NCBI GenBank assembly: GCA_033065855.1
Contig: JAVXUO010002581.1
Span: 620,001 to 684,000 of the forward strand
Source of the DNA: Escallonia rubra
Taxonomy: Eukaryota; Streptophyta; Magnoliopsida; Escalloniales; Escalloniaceae
DNA length: 64,000 bases
Direction: 5' to 3'
Shown here: positions 34,564-46,098 of the stretch, one piece after another
Layout of the letters: the number at the start of each line of letters is the position of its first letter
Numbering within the stretch: position 1 is the first letter of the stretch
Made by a program: the position numbers and the translations under genes
The notes under the pieces: model-generated
The model's database searches: none
Told to the model about the DNA's origin: nothing
What the model saw: the letters and a program-made list of their open reading frames with translations, nothing else

Positions 34564-37319
34564 TGTAATACCCGCACCTAGAATACGGTTTACGGTGAAT
34601 CTTAGAATTTTAGTTATTCCTTTAGTGGCATTTGTGGAAATATACATTAATTGGGGCTTTTAGCGACGATTATCACCAAAGGTATTGATTGTGACATTTA
34701 GCGACCATTAATAATGCTTTCAAGCTTGCAAGTTAATGAGGTGGGAAAAATGTAATGCCCTGAACGTTTCATGGGTCGATGAAATTTTTATTTTTAACCT
34801 TAATATAAGACTATTGTGGCTTTTTAAAAAGAATGTGGGTGAGATGATAACACTAGCTAAGTGTAGGGGGTCTTTAGAAGTATTTCAACCTAGGGCAACC
34901 ATACATAAAGGAAGTCTTAAGAGGGCAGCCGTCCTAGCAAATCTGTCAGCCCTTGTTTCGCGTGAAAAAGGAGAGAGAAGGGAGGGGGAAATCAAGCTAG
35001 GGCAAGGAGAAATTCAAGGTAGTGAAATCCTTAAACTCTTTCTTTAGTTTAGCCATGAATTTGGATGTTATATATGTTTTTGTTGTGAAATTTGTATCTT
35101 TTGCGAGTGTGTTTAAGAAGAAGACTACGATAGAGCAGCATAAGAGTGGGTTAGGATTTTTGTCATATCTCCTTGATTTCAAATCCAATTGAGACGATTT
35201 TACACTTTCTGAAAACCTCATTGTGTCGTCTTTAACTTTTTAGTTTTGAGTTTTCTCAGAATCCCACGTTTGTACAATGAAAAACGACCTTAAATTCAAT
35301 TCACTGTAGAAGTCCAGAATTTTAGGTTTCTGGCAACCATTTCGATTTGTCATAGAAAATTAATTACTTATGGAATTTTTGTGAAATTTATATTTATAGA
35401 AACCTCAAAAAGTCCTCTTCAACTTTGTAGTTTTGATTTTTCTGAGATTCGTAGTTTTTCTGCTCCAAAATAACCATTGAACAAAACTGGTCTGCACAAA
35501 GATGTGCTGTTTTGATCAGCCACTTCGATCTACTGTAGAGAAGTCATTACTCATTGGATTTTTGTGAACCTTATATTTATTAAAACCTTAGAAAGTATGC
35601 TTTAACTTTTTATTTTTGAGTTGCAAAGATTCATCATGTTTCTGCCTCAAATTGGTCAATATACAAAACTAGGATTTGCTGAAAAATTGTTGTTTCTAGA
35701 ATTACTTATCAATCCATTGCCAAAACTTTTCATGCAATTCTGAGCATATTTGGGTAAAATATGAAACTAAAACTCCCATTAGTTTTGTGAAACCTTCAAT
35801 GTAGAATTTTTTGAGATTTTTCTGGGCATGTGAAGGGCCTCAATGATTTTAGTTTGAAAATAGGTTTTTGAATTAATTGGCATAGTAAACGAAATTATTT
35901 TTAGCTAAAAATTTTACAGTGATATGATCTTACTGAGATGCTTGAGCGTCTAAAATTTTGCTGCATTTTGGTACCCTTTTATATACTTTTGAAGTAGGAT
36001 CCATAGCGCTCAATTTAAGGAGCGGATTGGGGTTCCGAACGAAAAATTCCCAGAAAGGTCTTTTTTGTCTGGAAAACCCACCTAGTTGTTTAAAATAGTG
36101 GTTTGAGTTATTTTAAGGGGTGAAGTGGTATGTTAGGCATTAAGGGTATTTTGGGTAATTTGGCACAATTCCGGGAGCATTTTTGGTAATTTCATGCACT
36201 TATGGAAAATTTAGCAGCTAAGCATGATTGAGTGGCAATAAAAAATATCGGTATGATTTATTGTTTAGATTGCGATAAACAAGAGCTAGGGCAAGCTTGG
36301 GAACAAGAATCAGAACCGCTTAGCTATCCAAGTAAGTGCTATTGCCATGTTCATCCGTATACTTATTTGCAAAACCTACATATGTACATATGATTTGATC
36401 AAATTAAAGTTTAAAGTTTTGTTCTACATATGTTTTATTTCCTAAGTATTTGATGAGAAAATTAGTTTAAAAGAATGCCATGGAATGCTATGTGAATCAT
36501 AGAATTTTACTGAGTACATGTTGAATGAGCAATGAAACTCGACTTGGTTGCTGTGCCCCATATCCAACGGGGGAATGTTGGATTTTGGGCCCTGGTCAAC
36601 GGGGCTTGTACGTTGATGCATAGTACTGTTGCTGGTGGTTCGCCTTTGCGTCTACAAATTTTTTATCCCAGGTGTAAGAAGGATTTCGGGACCTAGTCAG
36701 GGGGGCTCGTACGCTGACCGCAGCATACCTAAGGAATGAAATATTTGTGTTTGATGCGAATGGAATTATCGATGATTGTACTCTGATTTGAAAACCCTTT
36801 TTGAATCTTCATATATATGTGTATATGTATTGAAAAAATGTTTTAAGGATGATAATATCGAATTACTGATTTGTTAAAAGAGGATCGATGGCATGTTTTG
36901 AAATTTTAAAATTATTTTAGGAACATGGTTGGTGTACTTGCTAGGCTTTCACTCATTCCTTATTTTTCAGGTGATGACTTAAGGGAAGCGGAGCCGTATG
37001 AGCAACACGGGGGAGAAGTGCCAGAAGAGAATTATTAGAATAATGAGTGTTTAGCGTTCTGAGAATTTTAGTTCTATGGTTAATTAACGTTATGCTTGAA
37101 CTAATGGAAGGAGCTTAGGTCTCCTCGAGTTTCCTTCATAAATTTTAAGGACATGTAATGAGGGTTTTTATTTGGATTATTGGAAGACTGTAAGTTGGAA
37201 TTAATTTCGAGTCATAGGATTGTAGTAAGGCTTGGTAGAGCCCTTGTGGGTGTTTGAATGGGCCTGTGGCCGGTCACGTGCCTAGCTCATGGGCTCACCT
37301 GTGGGTTCGGGTCGTGACA
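34564..37319. mobile_element. Large LTR-like unit, probably a solo LTR
   Basis: The unit starts TGTAATACCCGCACC and ends GGGTCGTGACA, the TG...CA form of LTR ends. CTAGG (34559-34563) and CTATG (37320-37324) flank it as a 5-bp target duplication with one mismatch. Inside are no reverse-transcriptase or gag frames and no second LTR. Two related blocks (GGGCCCTGGTCAACGGGGCT near 36588 and GGGACCTAGTCAGGGGGGCT near 36688) form an internal imperfect repeat. At 2.76 kb it is long for an LTR, so a LARD-type element is an alternative. Confidence 0.5.
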
Positions 37320-37324
37320 CTATG

Positions 37325-38910
37325 GGTGGGGGTTCTGGTCGGGGGGGGGGGGGGGGTTCAGGACCAAGGGGAGGGGGAAGGGGTCTGACTGTTGGGGTCT
37401 CTAAGGGTAATCCATTTGGGGGGGGGGGGGGTAGGGGAGGGGGGGTTAGGGACCTCTACTGAATTTGAAAGTCCTCTACTTTCGATCTGCGGTGGGTGTT
37501 TAGTGGTTCCATCGCCCGGTATTGAGGTAGTTTGGGTAGGTTTTGGTAAGTGATTATGAAAGGCTGCAAATTTGTCGTGTTGAAGACCTTGGTTATGTGT
37601 TGTGCCTCCATAGAAGGTCGAATTCAGTTTGGTTCTCAGTTATCTATTATAATGTTACCTCTTTATGATTTACAGTTTTTATTTTCAGCTAGTCTGGAAT
37701 TTGTTAAACCTACAAATTTGGCATGTTGCTTTAAATTGAGTTAGAGTGCAGGATATGCTCTGTTTTAGCTTGACTGTAATGTGTACCAGTTTTATTAGGA
37801 AATTTGTTAGTTTCAACTTTTGCGGTGATGTATCTAGAGTCATGGAGATGTCGTAACCTAATAGCTCGTAGTGATGTTCTGAGGCAACTTCAAAGCCTCT
37901 GTAACCTTAACATTATCAATGTCATTCTCTTATTATCAACAACAACAACAAATGTCAAAAGTTATAGCTCCTTAAAGTTCACACAGTTAGACGGTTAACA
38001 AAAGTGAGCAATCTCAAATTTCAAACTTCATTAGCTAACTAAAGTGTGTGTGTGTGTGTGTGTGTGTTAGAATAATAGATCATGCACGACTAGACTTATA
38101 GAAACAAAACAGAGAGGTATAAAACAACACTACAAACAAATGAATCTCTTCTTTCTAAAGCATATAATTTCATTAAAGCTTAAACTATTAATAAAGTAGT
38201 TTGTTTAAGAAATGGTTAGAAGATACTTTCAGTGTAAAGGTACAAAAGTTTGGACATTTACCTACAATTAGCCTAAATACCTAAGGTAGAAGATCATTAA
38301 TTTTAGATGGCCATGATAACATTTAGGAAATCGAAGTTGCAACTTAAAATAGTTGAAATTAGAATTTTAGATGGCCATGCAACATGTGCGGTTGTAAGCC
38401 TTAAAAATCGAAGGCATGGGTGTGAAAAATCCTTTCCATATGACTATAATGGAGTAAAAAAGAAGAAAGGAAAATACATAAATAATACAAAAGCTAAAAA
38501 TATGAAGTTCGGTCGATTATTACATTCAAAAAAAGGCCACTTAATTTGATGAATGAAAGTTTCTTACCGAGTAAATGGCCAACTCCAAATGTTGGGAGTG
38601 ATATGGGACACAATGGTAACCAAAAAGTATTATCCGAAACAATTTTCCACTATTATAACAATATTTTATTTTTAAAACTAAATACATGAAAATGTTTACA
38701 AGTCTGTTTTAGAGTGGCCTGATGATATTTGTTCTCGGCTCATTTCTTAAACAATATCTAACCTTGAGATCAATCTCCATTGGTTAGAAAATCAGCATAC
38801 ACAATTAAACAAGTCCTAAACAAGCTTTTTTATGAAACACTCCATTCATTAAAGCACTACTTGAAGTTTTTATAATGCGTCATGGTGCATTAAGCACCAC
38901 GTGTAAGACC
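37325..38910. other. Intergenic, G-rich start, no gene recognised
   Basis: 37321-37450 holds several G-homopolymers of 10-15 bases. The rest is AT-rich with a (GT)n microsatellite at about 38046-38068. No coding exon is supported. Confidence 0.5.
38046..38068. repeat. (GT)n microsatellite
   Basis: About eleven GT dinucleotides lie in intergenic sequence. Confidence 0.9.
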
Positions 38911-38926
38911 CTGGTGTTTTGTTCTT

Positions 38927-40071
38927 TCTTTCTTTTGAGAAAAGAGCAGGCAATATATACCAGATATAAACAGTCGAATGTACAAGAGAAGGAAATACAA
39001 CAGCCCATACATCATCGGATGACAACCTCATCCATAGGTCAAAAGAACTGCAAGAATAAAAAACACCACAAGGATACATCAAGCAACGGTCCACTCCTGT
39101 CGAATGGAAGCAGCAGATCGGGACACAAAAGTCGCTAAGGCTGAAGAAAGCCGTAAAGGAGCTGATTTCCCTTGGGCGGCCAGCACCGAGTGCAAACCCA
39201 TGCAGTCATGTAGAACTGTACACAAAAAGTCAGACGCATGCGAGCGGTCCTTAAGAGTCGTTGTTAACTGCATTAGAAATGAGCAATGAGGAAAAAAGGA
39301 AGATAGTATGATGATGCTGGAGCTTTATAATCCAGTTGAGACCAAGACGCAAAGCTAACTGAAAAGCATCAAAATCATCCCTAGCAGTGAGAATGTCAAC
39401 AATTGCGCCAATTGGTGTCCAACCCCTATTGAAAAGCCCCAGACCAACCTCAAAATTTTTATCGACAGGAGATCCTACCACCAAAATGGAGCAAAAGACA
39501 GGAGTTGGCGGTAACGGACATACACAATCATTTGAAAAATAAATGTACTGTAGGGGGGGGGGGGTAAAGTGTTCAAAGCAATCCACAATAATGTTAGAAG
39601 AAGTCAGAGCTTCACCGACAGCCCTGCGGTAATGAATTCGAAAAGCTGAGGTGTGAAAGATGTTGTACAGAAGACCCCGACTTTGAGAAATGATCGAGCC
39701 AACACAAAATTTTTCCCCCTGAAAGAGTTGGCAATTGCGGCCTAACCAGATAGACCAAAGTATGGTAGCAATGCACATAACTCGAAGGAGAGCGCTAATG
39801 GTAGGGTTGTGAGTAGATTTCAATTGTAGCACCCAATGAGAGAGCCAAAAGGAAGCAGAACGTACAGGTGACAGGGGAAGTGGCTGGCTTCCAAAAAAAG
39901 CTACCCAAATTGGCCGAACCCTAACGCAGTTGAAAAATAGATGTTCCTGAGTTTTCGGGCATGAGAGGCATAACGAGCAAGAAATGCTGACAGGGCAGTG
40001 GCGTTTCAACAATTCTGGCAATAGTGGGAGACGTTGATGACTAAATTTCCATAAGAAGTATTTCAGTTTCT
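38927..40071 (-). mobile_element. Second 5'-truncated LINE, minus strand
   Basis: A 16-bp direct repeat, CTGGTGTTTTGTTCTT, sits at 38911-38926 and again at 40072-40087, a textbook LINE target-site duplication. On the minus strand the coding remnant opens with LKYFLWKFSHQRLP (zf-RVT region). It continues through CSLCLSCPKTQEHLFFNC and a divergent RNase H-like tail (GWTPIGAIVDI, DFDAFQLALRLGLNW). The 3' end is A-rich (AAAAGAAAGAAA on the minus strand, 38926-38937). Only the last third of ORF2 is present. Confidence 0.88.
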
Positions 40072-40087
40072 CTGGTGTTTTGTTCTT

Positions 40088-40799
40088 ATATCTTGTACAT
40101 AGTCGTCCCTTGGAACAATGAAGGGGAAAATCATATCACAACTTCGGGACATCCAACGCCAACGCTAGCCAAAATGTTGTTCCCCCTATTCTTTCAAGCA
40201 ACACCAAATTAGTTAACTAATATGTGATGCTGACTCGTTAGGATTGTACACAAAACAAGTTCGAGCCAAACAAGATATGTGTTCTAACTTGGTTTGCTTA
40301 GTTTTATGGTATGATTGAATTCGGATTGAGTTCATTTAAGAGAGAAAATGTTTATTTGAACTCAGTTCATGAAACTGTTCACTAAGTTCGAGCTAGGCTC
40401 AGTTCATTCTAATAACTATAGCAACCGAACTCAGAGCCCTAAACTCTGTGTTCTTATGCATTATAGCACACAAAACTTGCAAGACATCCAGATTTAGAAT
40501 TCTCACTCAAAGATGAAAAAAGAACAATCGATAGAAAAATGCCTGACTGCTTGAGCTTGCGAAGATTGCATGTTCACCTAACCAGTAAAATCACAAGTTG
40601 AGCAGAGATCGAAGAATAGACATCTCTGAAATCTGGATCGTTGCGAAGGTTGAAAACGCGCTCAAATCTGAGTTACTTCTGAGGTGTTTTGGGCTTTGGT
40701 GATTAAGGGCTAGGTGGGTTGGGCCGGCATAGATTAAGAGATTTGTGGGCTTGATTTTGAGTTTATAGCCTTCTGACTTTAGACACAATTGCACAAATT
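40088..40799. other. Intergenic, no gene recognised
   Basis: AT-rich sequence without a supportable exon. The right end borders the segment that is duplicated near 60 kb. Confidence 0.5.
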
Positions 40800-41245
40800 T
40801 CATAAATGTACATATTAAATAATTAGTATAAAATTATTTCTTAACGAGTTGTTTGTGAATATATTCATGAATAATTTAACATATTTAGGTTCGGCTTGTT
40901 TAATAAGTGAGCTCTGAAAAAATACATATTCGGTTAATTTACCATACAAATAAACATGAACGAGCTTTTAATTAATGAACAATGTGATGTTCGAGAATGA
41001 GGGTTCATCCAGGGCCACAGCCTTAGCGATTTTGCAATACTCGTTCCGATAGGCTGGCATGTAACATACATAAAACCAACTCGTAATGGTCTGATTACTT
41101 TTACACATTTTAGTTAGATGTTTTAAAAACAAAATCCTTTTCATGTTGGAGATTGTATTCCCAAATATATCAAATTGTCTATCCAACTAATCTTCTGCAA
41201 GCAAACTTTCAAATCCTTTCACCGTACAATGACCGCTCCAATTTA
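40800..41245 (+). repeat. Segment duplicated at 59.2-60.6 kb (copy without Helitron insertion)
   Basis: From TTTCATAAATGTACAT to the GCCACAGCCTTAGCGATTTT block and on to CACCGTACAATGACCGCTCC, this matches the other copy at 59219-59280 plus 60137-60340 plus about 60553-60600. Here GTTTGTGAATATATTCATGA is continuous. In the other copy an 856-bp Helitron interrupts it exactly between A and T. Confidence 0.85.
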
Positions 41246-41279
41246 ATGGCTTCACAATGTATATGCAAACCATCCGACA

Positions 41280-41768
41280 TTCAAGAGTGACTTTAATACA
41301 TGTGTGAAGAAATCGTTGACGGTAGACGTGTTTGAGGAGAGGTGGGCCAAGTTAATGGATGACTACTATTTGCACAGTCATGAATGGTTGCAAGCGTTGT
41401 ATGAGATCAAGACACAGTCAGTCGGTGCCTACACCAAAAAGTTTTTTGCAGCCGGAATGACTACGACCTCGAGAAACGAAGGTATGAATGCATTCTTTCA
41501 TGGGTATGTAGGCCATTCTTCAAGTATAAAAGAATTCGTACTAGAGATGCATAAAGCCTTTAACAAGCAATTTTTCCTTGAGAGAAAAGCTGACGCGGCT
41601 ACAGTTTACAGAGAAAGAGCCATAGTAGTTTTTTCACCTTTTGAGGCTCATGCGGCTCAAGTCTATACCACGGAAATGTTTAGACAGTTTTAAGAGGAAC
41701 TACTAAAGTCGAATCAATATAGCATGACAAAGTTGCACGAGCTATACACCAAAGATCTCAAGGTTTAG
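41280..41768 (+). pseudogene. FAR1/FHY3-related (Mutator-transposase-derived) protein fragment
   Basis: The frame reads CVKKSLTVDVFEERWAKLMD, HEWLQALYE, KKFFAAGMTTTSRNEGMNAF, FFHGYVGHSSSIKEFVLEMH, APPROXIMATELY matching the order of the FAR1-family MULE-transposase domain: C-x-(8)-F-E-x2-W, W-L-x-L-Y, F-x-AGM-(S/T)-T-T-x-R-(S/N)-E-x-M-N and F-x2-Y. An early stop (41691-41693) interrupts the FRQF-EELL stretch, which continues after it. There is no upstream FAR1 DNA-binding domain and no downstream SWIM zinc finger. FAR1-family proteins are transcription factors derived from Mutator transposases, so this could be a gene fragment or a transposase remnant. Confidence 0.75.
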
Positions 41769-42164
41769 GCTTTGACAAATGTGACGAATTTTGCCAATCC
41801 GTGCTCTTCGTCGGCTTCAAAGAACAGAAGATGAAAGAAAGAGTTGGGAAAGATGATGGAGAGTGAAAGAGAGGGCTCTGTCCAAAAAGAGTTGGGGAGA
41901 ACGAATTATAAAAAGAGAAAAGTTAGGGAGAGAGAAGAAAGAAGACTCGTGAGAGAGAGAAAAATAAGACCCGTGAGACATGATATGACAATGCAAAAAA
42001 GGCTGGTTGAAAAAAATTTGGGAGTGCAAATTTTGGGCAATATGAAGGACGACAAGACAAGACAAGGCTTGGGGATTGGGGTGGGGCCACGACAGGACAA
42101 TACTTGGGGTGGGGCCACAACAGGACAAAAATTGGGAGTGCAAATCCTGTGTCACGAAACAATG

Positions 42165-42613
42165 CCAACCGTTACACTTAGTAGCGGTTGGGGAATGAGT
42201 GGTGGGGGCCCATGTCCTTATGTCACGTGTCACGAAACAATGCAAAAAAAAAAAAGGAATGATGCCAACCGCTACACTTAGTAGCGGTTGGGCTCGTGGT
42301 GGGGCCATTGTTTTGGTGTCACGAAAGAAGGCTTAAAAAATTGCAATGATGCCAACCGCTACAAAGTGTAGCGGTTGGGTGTGCTCCCAATTGCTTCACT
42401 TTGTAGTGATTGGGAGGAAATTAGTGAGCCCTCAACCGCTAGTCTTTCTAGCGGTTGGGGTTTTTTCAGCTTTCCGGGGCATTTTTGTCCATTTTTGCAA
42501 CCGCTTGAAATAGTGGTGGTTGCAACTTTTAAAAAAAAAAAAATCTGGGCCATCCACGAGTACACTTGGACGGCTAGATTTATGGTGGAGAAATAGCTAT
42601 TTCTCCACTAGTG
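42165..42613. repeat. Hairpin array plus CACTA-like terminus
   Basis: Four or five inverted modules of the form CAACCGCTAC-n-GTAGCGGTTGG occur at about 42166-42192, 42264-42290, 42353-42379, 42389-42414 (diverged) and 42439-42460. They are followed by a palindrome GGAGAAATAGCTATTTCTCC (42582-42601) that runs into ACTAGTG. Read on the minus strand from 42613 the end is CACTAGTGGAGAAATAGC. CACTA transposons have CACTA termini with inverted subterminal motifs, which fits. A partner terminus was not found to the left, so this is a truncated or decayed end. Confidence 0.5.
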
Positions 42614-44960
42614 GGTGTGGATCGGCTCCCTATACACACACACACACACACTACTACCTATATATATATAAGAAAACCCTTGAAGTCGAAGAGAAAAACC
42701 AAGCTAAGAAATAAAAATTAAAATTTGGGAACGAAATAAAAAAGAAGTAAAGCTTCAAAATCAGTTAAGAAAAAAAAAACAAATACCGAAAAAATGAAAT
42801 ACACGGCGCCAAACATAACAGCCAAAAATCGGTTCAGAGACTCTTCCCTTTTGCTCTTTGGTTCATACATAGATGTAGACTCTTTATTTTCCTCTTCGAT
42901 TCATCCATTTCTCTCATCTTTCTTCATTCATTTCTCTTTACAAATGTCTGCATGCGTGCCTTTCCAATTCCAGATCATTAATCCTCAAAAATAACTTCTT
43001 TGTAGAGCATATATTTGTCTTCCCAAATCCTTCGTTCTTTCGCCTTCTTCCAATGTGCCGTTGGCATTCTTTAACTATAATTTATGGGTTCCTACTGCAA
43101 GCACAACCAGGTTGGGTCTGTCCTTCTCCAATTTACATGTTTTTCAATCGTTTCCAACTCTATCTAATTTTTTTTCCGGTAAATTGCGTGAATGCTTTAG
43201 GAAGCTCATCAATTGGTATACATAAATATGAAATAAATAAATAAGTATACACTTCGTGCAAAGGAATTTTCCATGGACGACTAGGCTATTTGTATAGCCC
43301 TCACCTAGGCACGCAAGCATGCTTTGACAACCATGAAGCAAACAATGTATTTAAAAGGGGCACAAGAAAGCAACTTTATTTGGCAAAGTTAGAGACTAGG
43401 CCATATGGCATGAAATATTACTGGACAAACCACGAGTTAGATACTAGACATCAAGAACTTTATCTGCTCTATAAAGTGCATACTTTCATTTGTGGTGGTC
43501 TCTAGAATGAAGAGTCTGAATAGAATAGCCAACCCTGCATAAGAAAGGTTCATCAAAAGTAAATCGGGGCTTACAACATAACTTCCGATAAAAAAATAAA
43601 GTGCAGCCACTTGATGTGTCTGGTTGCGGGGTCTGCTACTATATGTGGCAAATAACTAATTTCTGAAATCTCTTCACATGGAGGAAGAAAGAGTAGAGAA
43701 ACCTTATGGAATACTACGTATATCGTTAAACGTAAAAGAAATTAGATTGTTAACCCTTAGAATGCACCACATATATACTGGAAAATCTTCCCGATCACTA
43801 TACCTCAGTTCAGCTCTTAGTATGTATGTTTAAACCTAATTACATCGTGCATGTTCAGTTGTAAAATGCTTGATTTATAATGACATGCTTGGAATTCCAG
43901 GTAGAACCATCAATTGAACAATCTGCGTTGATAACCACTCTGAGTTTTCTCTCCATTGTACTACTTCAGTTAAATGGGAACTGAGGAGATTGAATATTAG
44001 GTGAATTTAGCTCTGTTGTGACAAACTTTTCGCATCAATCATGTGAAAAGAAGCTCAATATTGAAAAAACGACTAACTATAGGTCATGATCTCAATATCT
44101 CATTGATCTGGACTAAGATGTATCAATAATGAGACAGGGCTGCACTATAGCTCATTAAGAAATGGACACCGCGATTCTAGATGTTTAAAAGTCACTTAAA
44201 TTTTGTCTTTAATATCATTCACATGACTGAATGTGACTCCTTTGATCATAGAAAAAGTATGGCCTAAAATTGTGAACACTCACTTTTGGAACTCAAGAAC
44301 GGGGAAAAACGAAAAAGAACAATTGTTCTCATGAGGTGATGCTATGCGAAGGCATGGAGAACAATGAAAATAACAACATAAAATAGCGAGGGAAGGAAAG
44401 GGTGCAAGGAAAACAAGCAGTAGATAATAGCATTATTGAGGAACATACTTGCATAAGCCACATTGCATCTTTATCAACTTTTGACATTGCTTCATATACA
44501 ACATAACCAAGGGATGAAATATAAGTTGGATCACTTGTCGGAGGGGAGTTCTCATTAAATGTATCACTGTGTAAAACAAGGCAATCCAACCATTAATGCC
44601 AGCTCTTAGTCTTGACTGCAGGACTGTGATGATCATTCTTTTATTTTTAACTTTATATCAAAAGAAGAAACCAAAGCTAGGTGTTTAAACTTTTGTAAGT
44701 TTATTATCTTGTCAAAAGGAAGTAGCTTTAGATCTATAGAAGAGGAACTTTGCCTAACATTTAAGTGAGCAAACAGGGGATTAGATTGGGAGCCCGGATC
44801 TCAGTTGAGTTGAGAAAGGCTAATTCGCGTGGTTTAGTGGCATAACTTTTCTTAGGATGTGCCTTTTAACAGTAGGGTATGATGATGAGGTATGAGAGTC
44901 GTATACTTTAAAAGGTATTTTAAATTAATGTGTTCCATTTACCCGGTAACTTTTTTGGCT
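42614..44960. other. Intergenic, no gene recognised
   Basis: A (CA)n microsatellite lies at about 42635-42650 and a short (TA)n at 42660-42671. The remaining roughly 2.3 kb is AT-rich with no supported exon or element ends. Confidence 0.5.
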
Positions 44961-44971
44961 TCAACAGTGCC

Positions 44972-45402
44972 ATGTCTAACCAAGGATCTAACGGAGGAGA
45001 CTCCACTCAACCAACCATGGACGTGGCTGGGTATTCCTAATTGCAAAATGTATCATCATCAACAGGAATGTCTCGAAAGCCTGATCCAAGTTTGTCTATA
45101 CCTCCATACTCTAAGACGTATTGGGCTCCTACATTTGGTCGTGGTGGCTGTAGACTAATTAGGCTTAGGAAGTCAAAAAAGACAAAATCCGTGAAGAGAA
45201 TGATTTCTTACGGAAGGAATTGCACAAGGCGTGGAATGATCTTGAAGAAGTACGAGTAAATGCTGAAAAAGAACTTGAAGAAGTTCAAGTACGTGCTGAA
45301 AATGAAATCGGGGAATGTGATCGCATTCTCAAGGAAGTGATTGCTGGAATTGAGGCGGTAAAAGAGCATTGCGAGGAAAACTTAAAGGGACAACAATCTT
45401 AA
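44972..45402 (+). pseudogene. Unrecognised small protein with C-terminal coiled coil (broken)
   Basis: After an acceptor-like TTCAACAG the frame opens MSNQGSNGGDSTQPTMDVAG and hits a TAA at 45038-45040. The same frame continues past it: GMSRKPDPSLSIPPYSKTYW, PTFGRGG. A frameshift follows at about 45180, then a charged heptad-rich tail with near-repeats: DLEEVRVNAEKELEEVQVRA, then ENEIGECDRILKEVIAGIEA, ending KGQQS-stop. The tail is a predicted coiled coil. I do not recognise the family; a transposon-associated accessory protein is one possibility. The stop and the shift argue for a pseudogene. Confidence 0.4.
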
Positions 45403-46002
45403 ACCAACTTCATGTGTCCTGCGAATATATGAACGCCTAGAATCAAGCTGGAGCCTACCTTAAGCGAACCATCTTATGTATCAAGGAGCCCTTTGTACAT
45501 CTTAAGCAACTATTGAGTTTTAAGCTTGGTATGAAATAAAGAACTTCCTTGTATCTACATGGATCTTGTTTGTTTGAATTATTTGTATTTACATACTTAT
45601 ACGTATCAAACAGTGGCTAATTTTTATATAGTTTCAAACATCAGAAAATGTTTAGGCAGGTGAAGGAGTAAAGAAAAAAAATGAGTAAACAGCGTATTAC
45701 ACTCGCAGGAAGGGAAGAATAACAAGCTAAAAGCTTTTACCCTTAATGTAGTTTTACACTTCATATAGGTGGTTGAATTTGTATAGTATGTGTGCCCATT
45801 TTGACATGATCATAGGCCATAAAAGACAAGATCTCTATGAAGCTTCAACTATCTCGTAGCTGGATTTTTTCTTATTGATTCGACAATTTTGATTTCAATC
45901 GCATACGCCAACTTATTGAAAGTCAATATTCACCCGCTTAATTTTCTATCAACTGAAATGACAAACAAATCAATGAGCGCCCAATAATTCACCAATAATC
46001 AC

Positions 46003-46098
46003 ATCGAGATATGGTGAAAACATGATTAGTGTGGAAGTTCATGATCTATTTTTTGTATACATCGGGGGACAAGGTTAACCTTTTCCTCAATTAGGCAT
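46003..46098 (+). repeat. Dispersed direct repeat, copy 1
   Basis: Shares CATCGAGATATGGTGAAAA, GGAAGTTCATG, TTTGTATACA, GACAAGGTT and TTTTCCTCAATTAGGC in the same order with 47552-47637. Confidence 0.75.

Noticed and set aside
37335-37445. G-homopolymers that might form G-quadruplex regulatory DNA
   Set aside because: Similar runs occur at several unrelated places (for example 14110, 22138, 39552, 53341), and their lengths may be sequencing or assembly artefacts.
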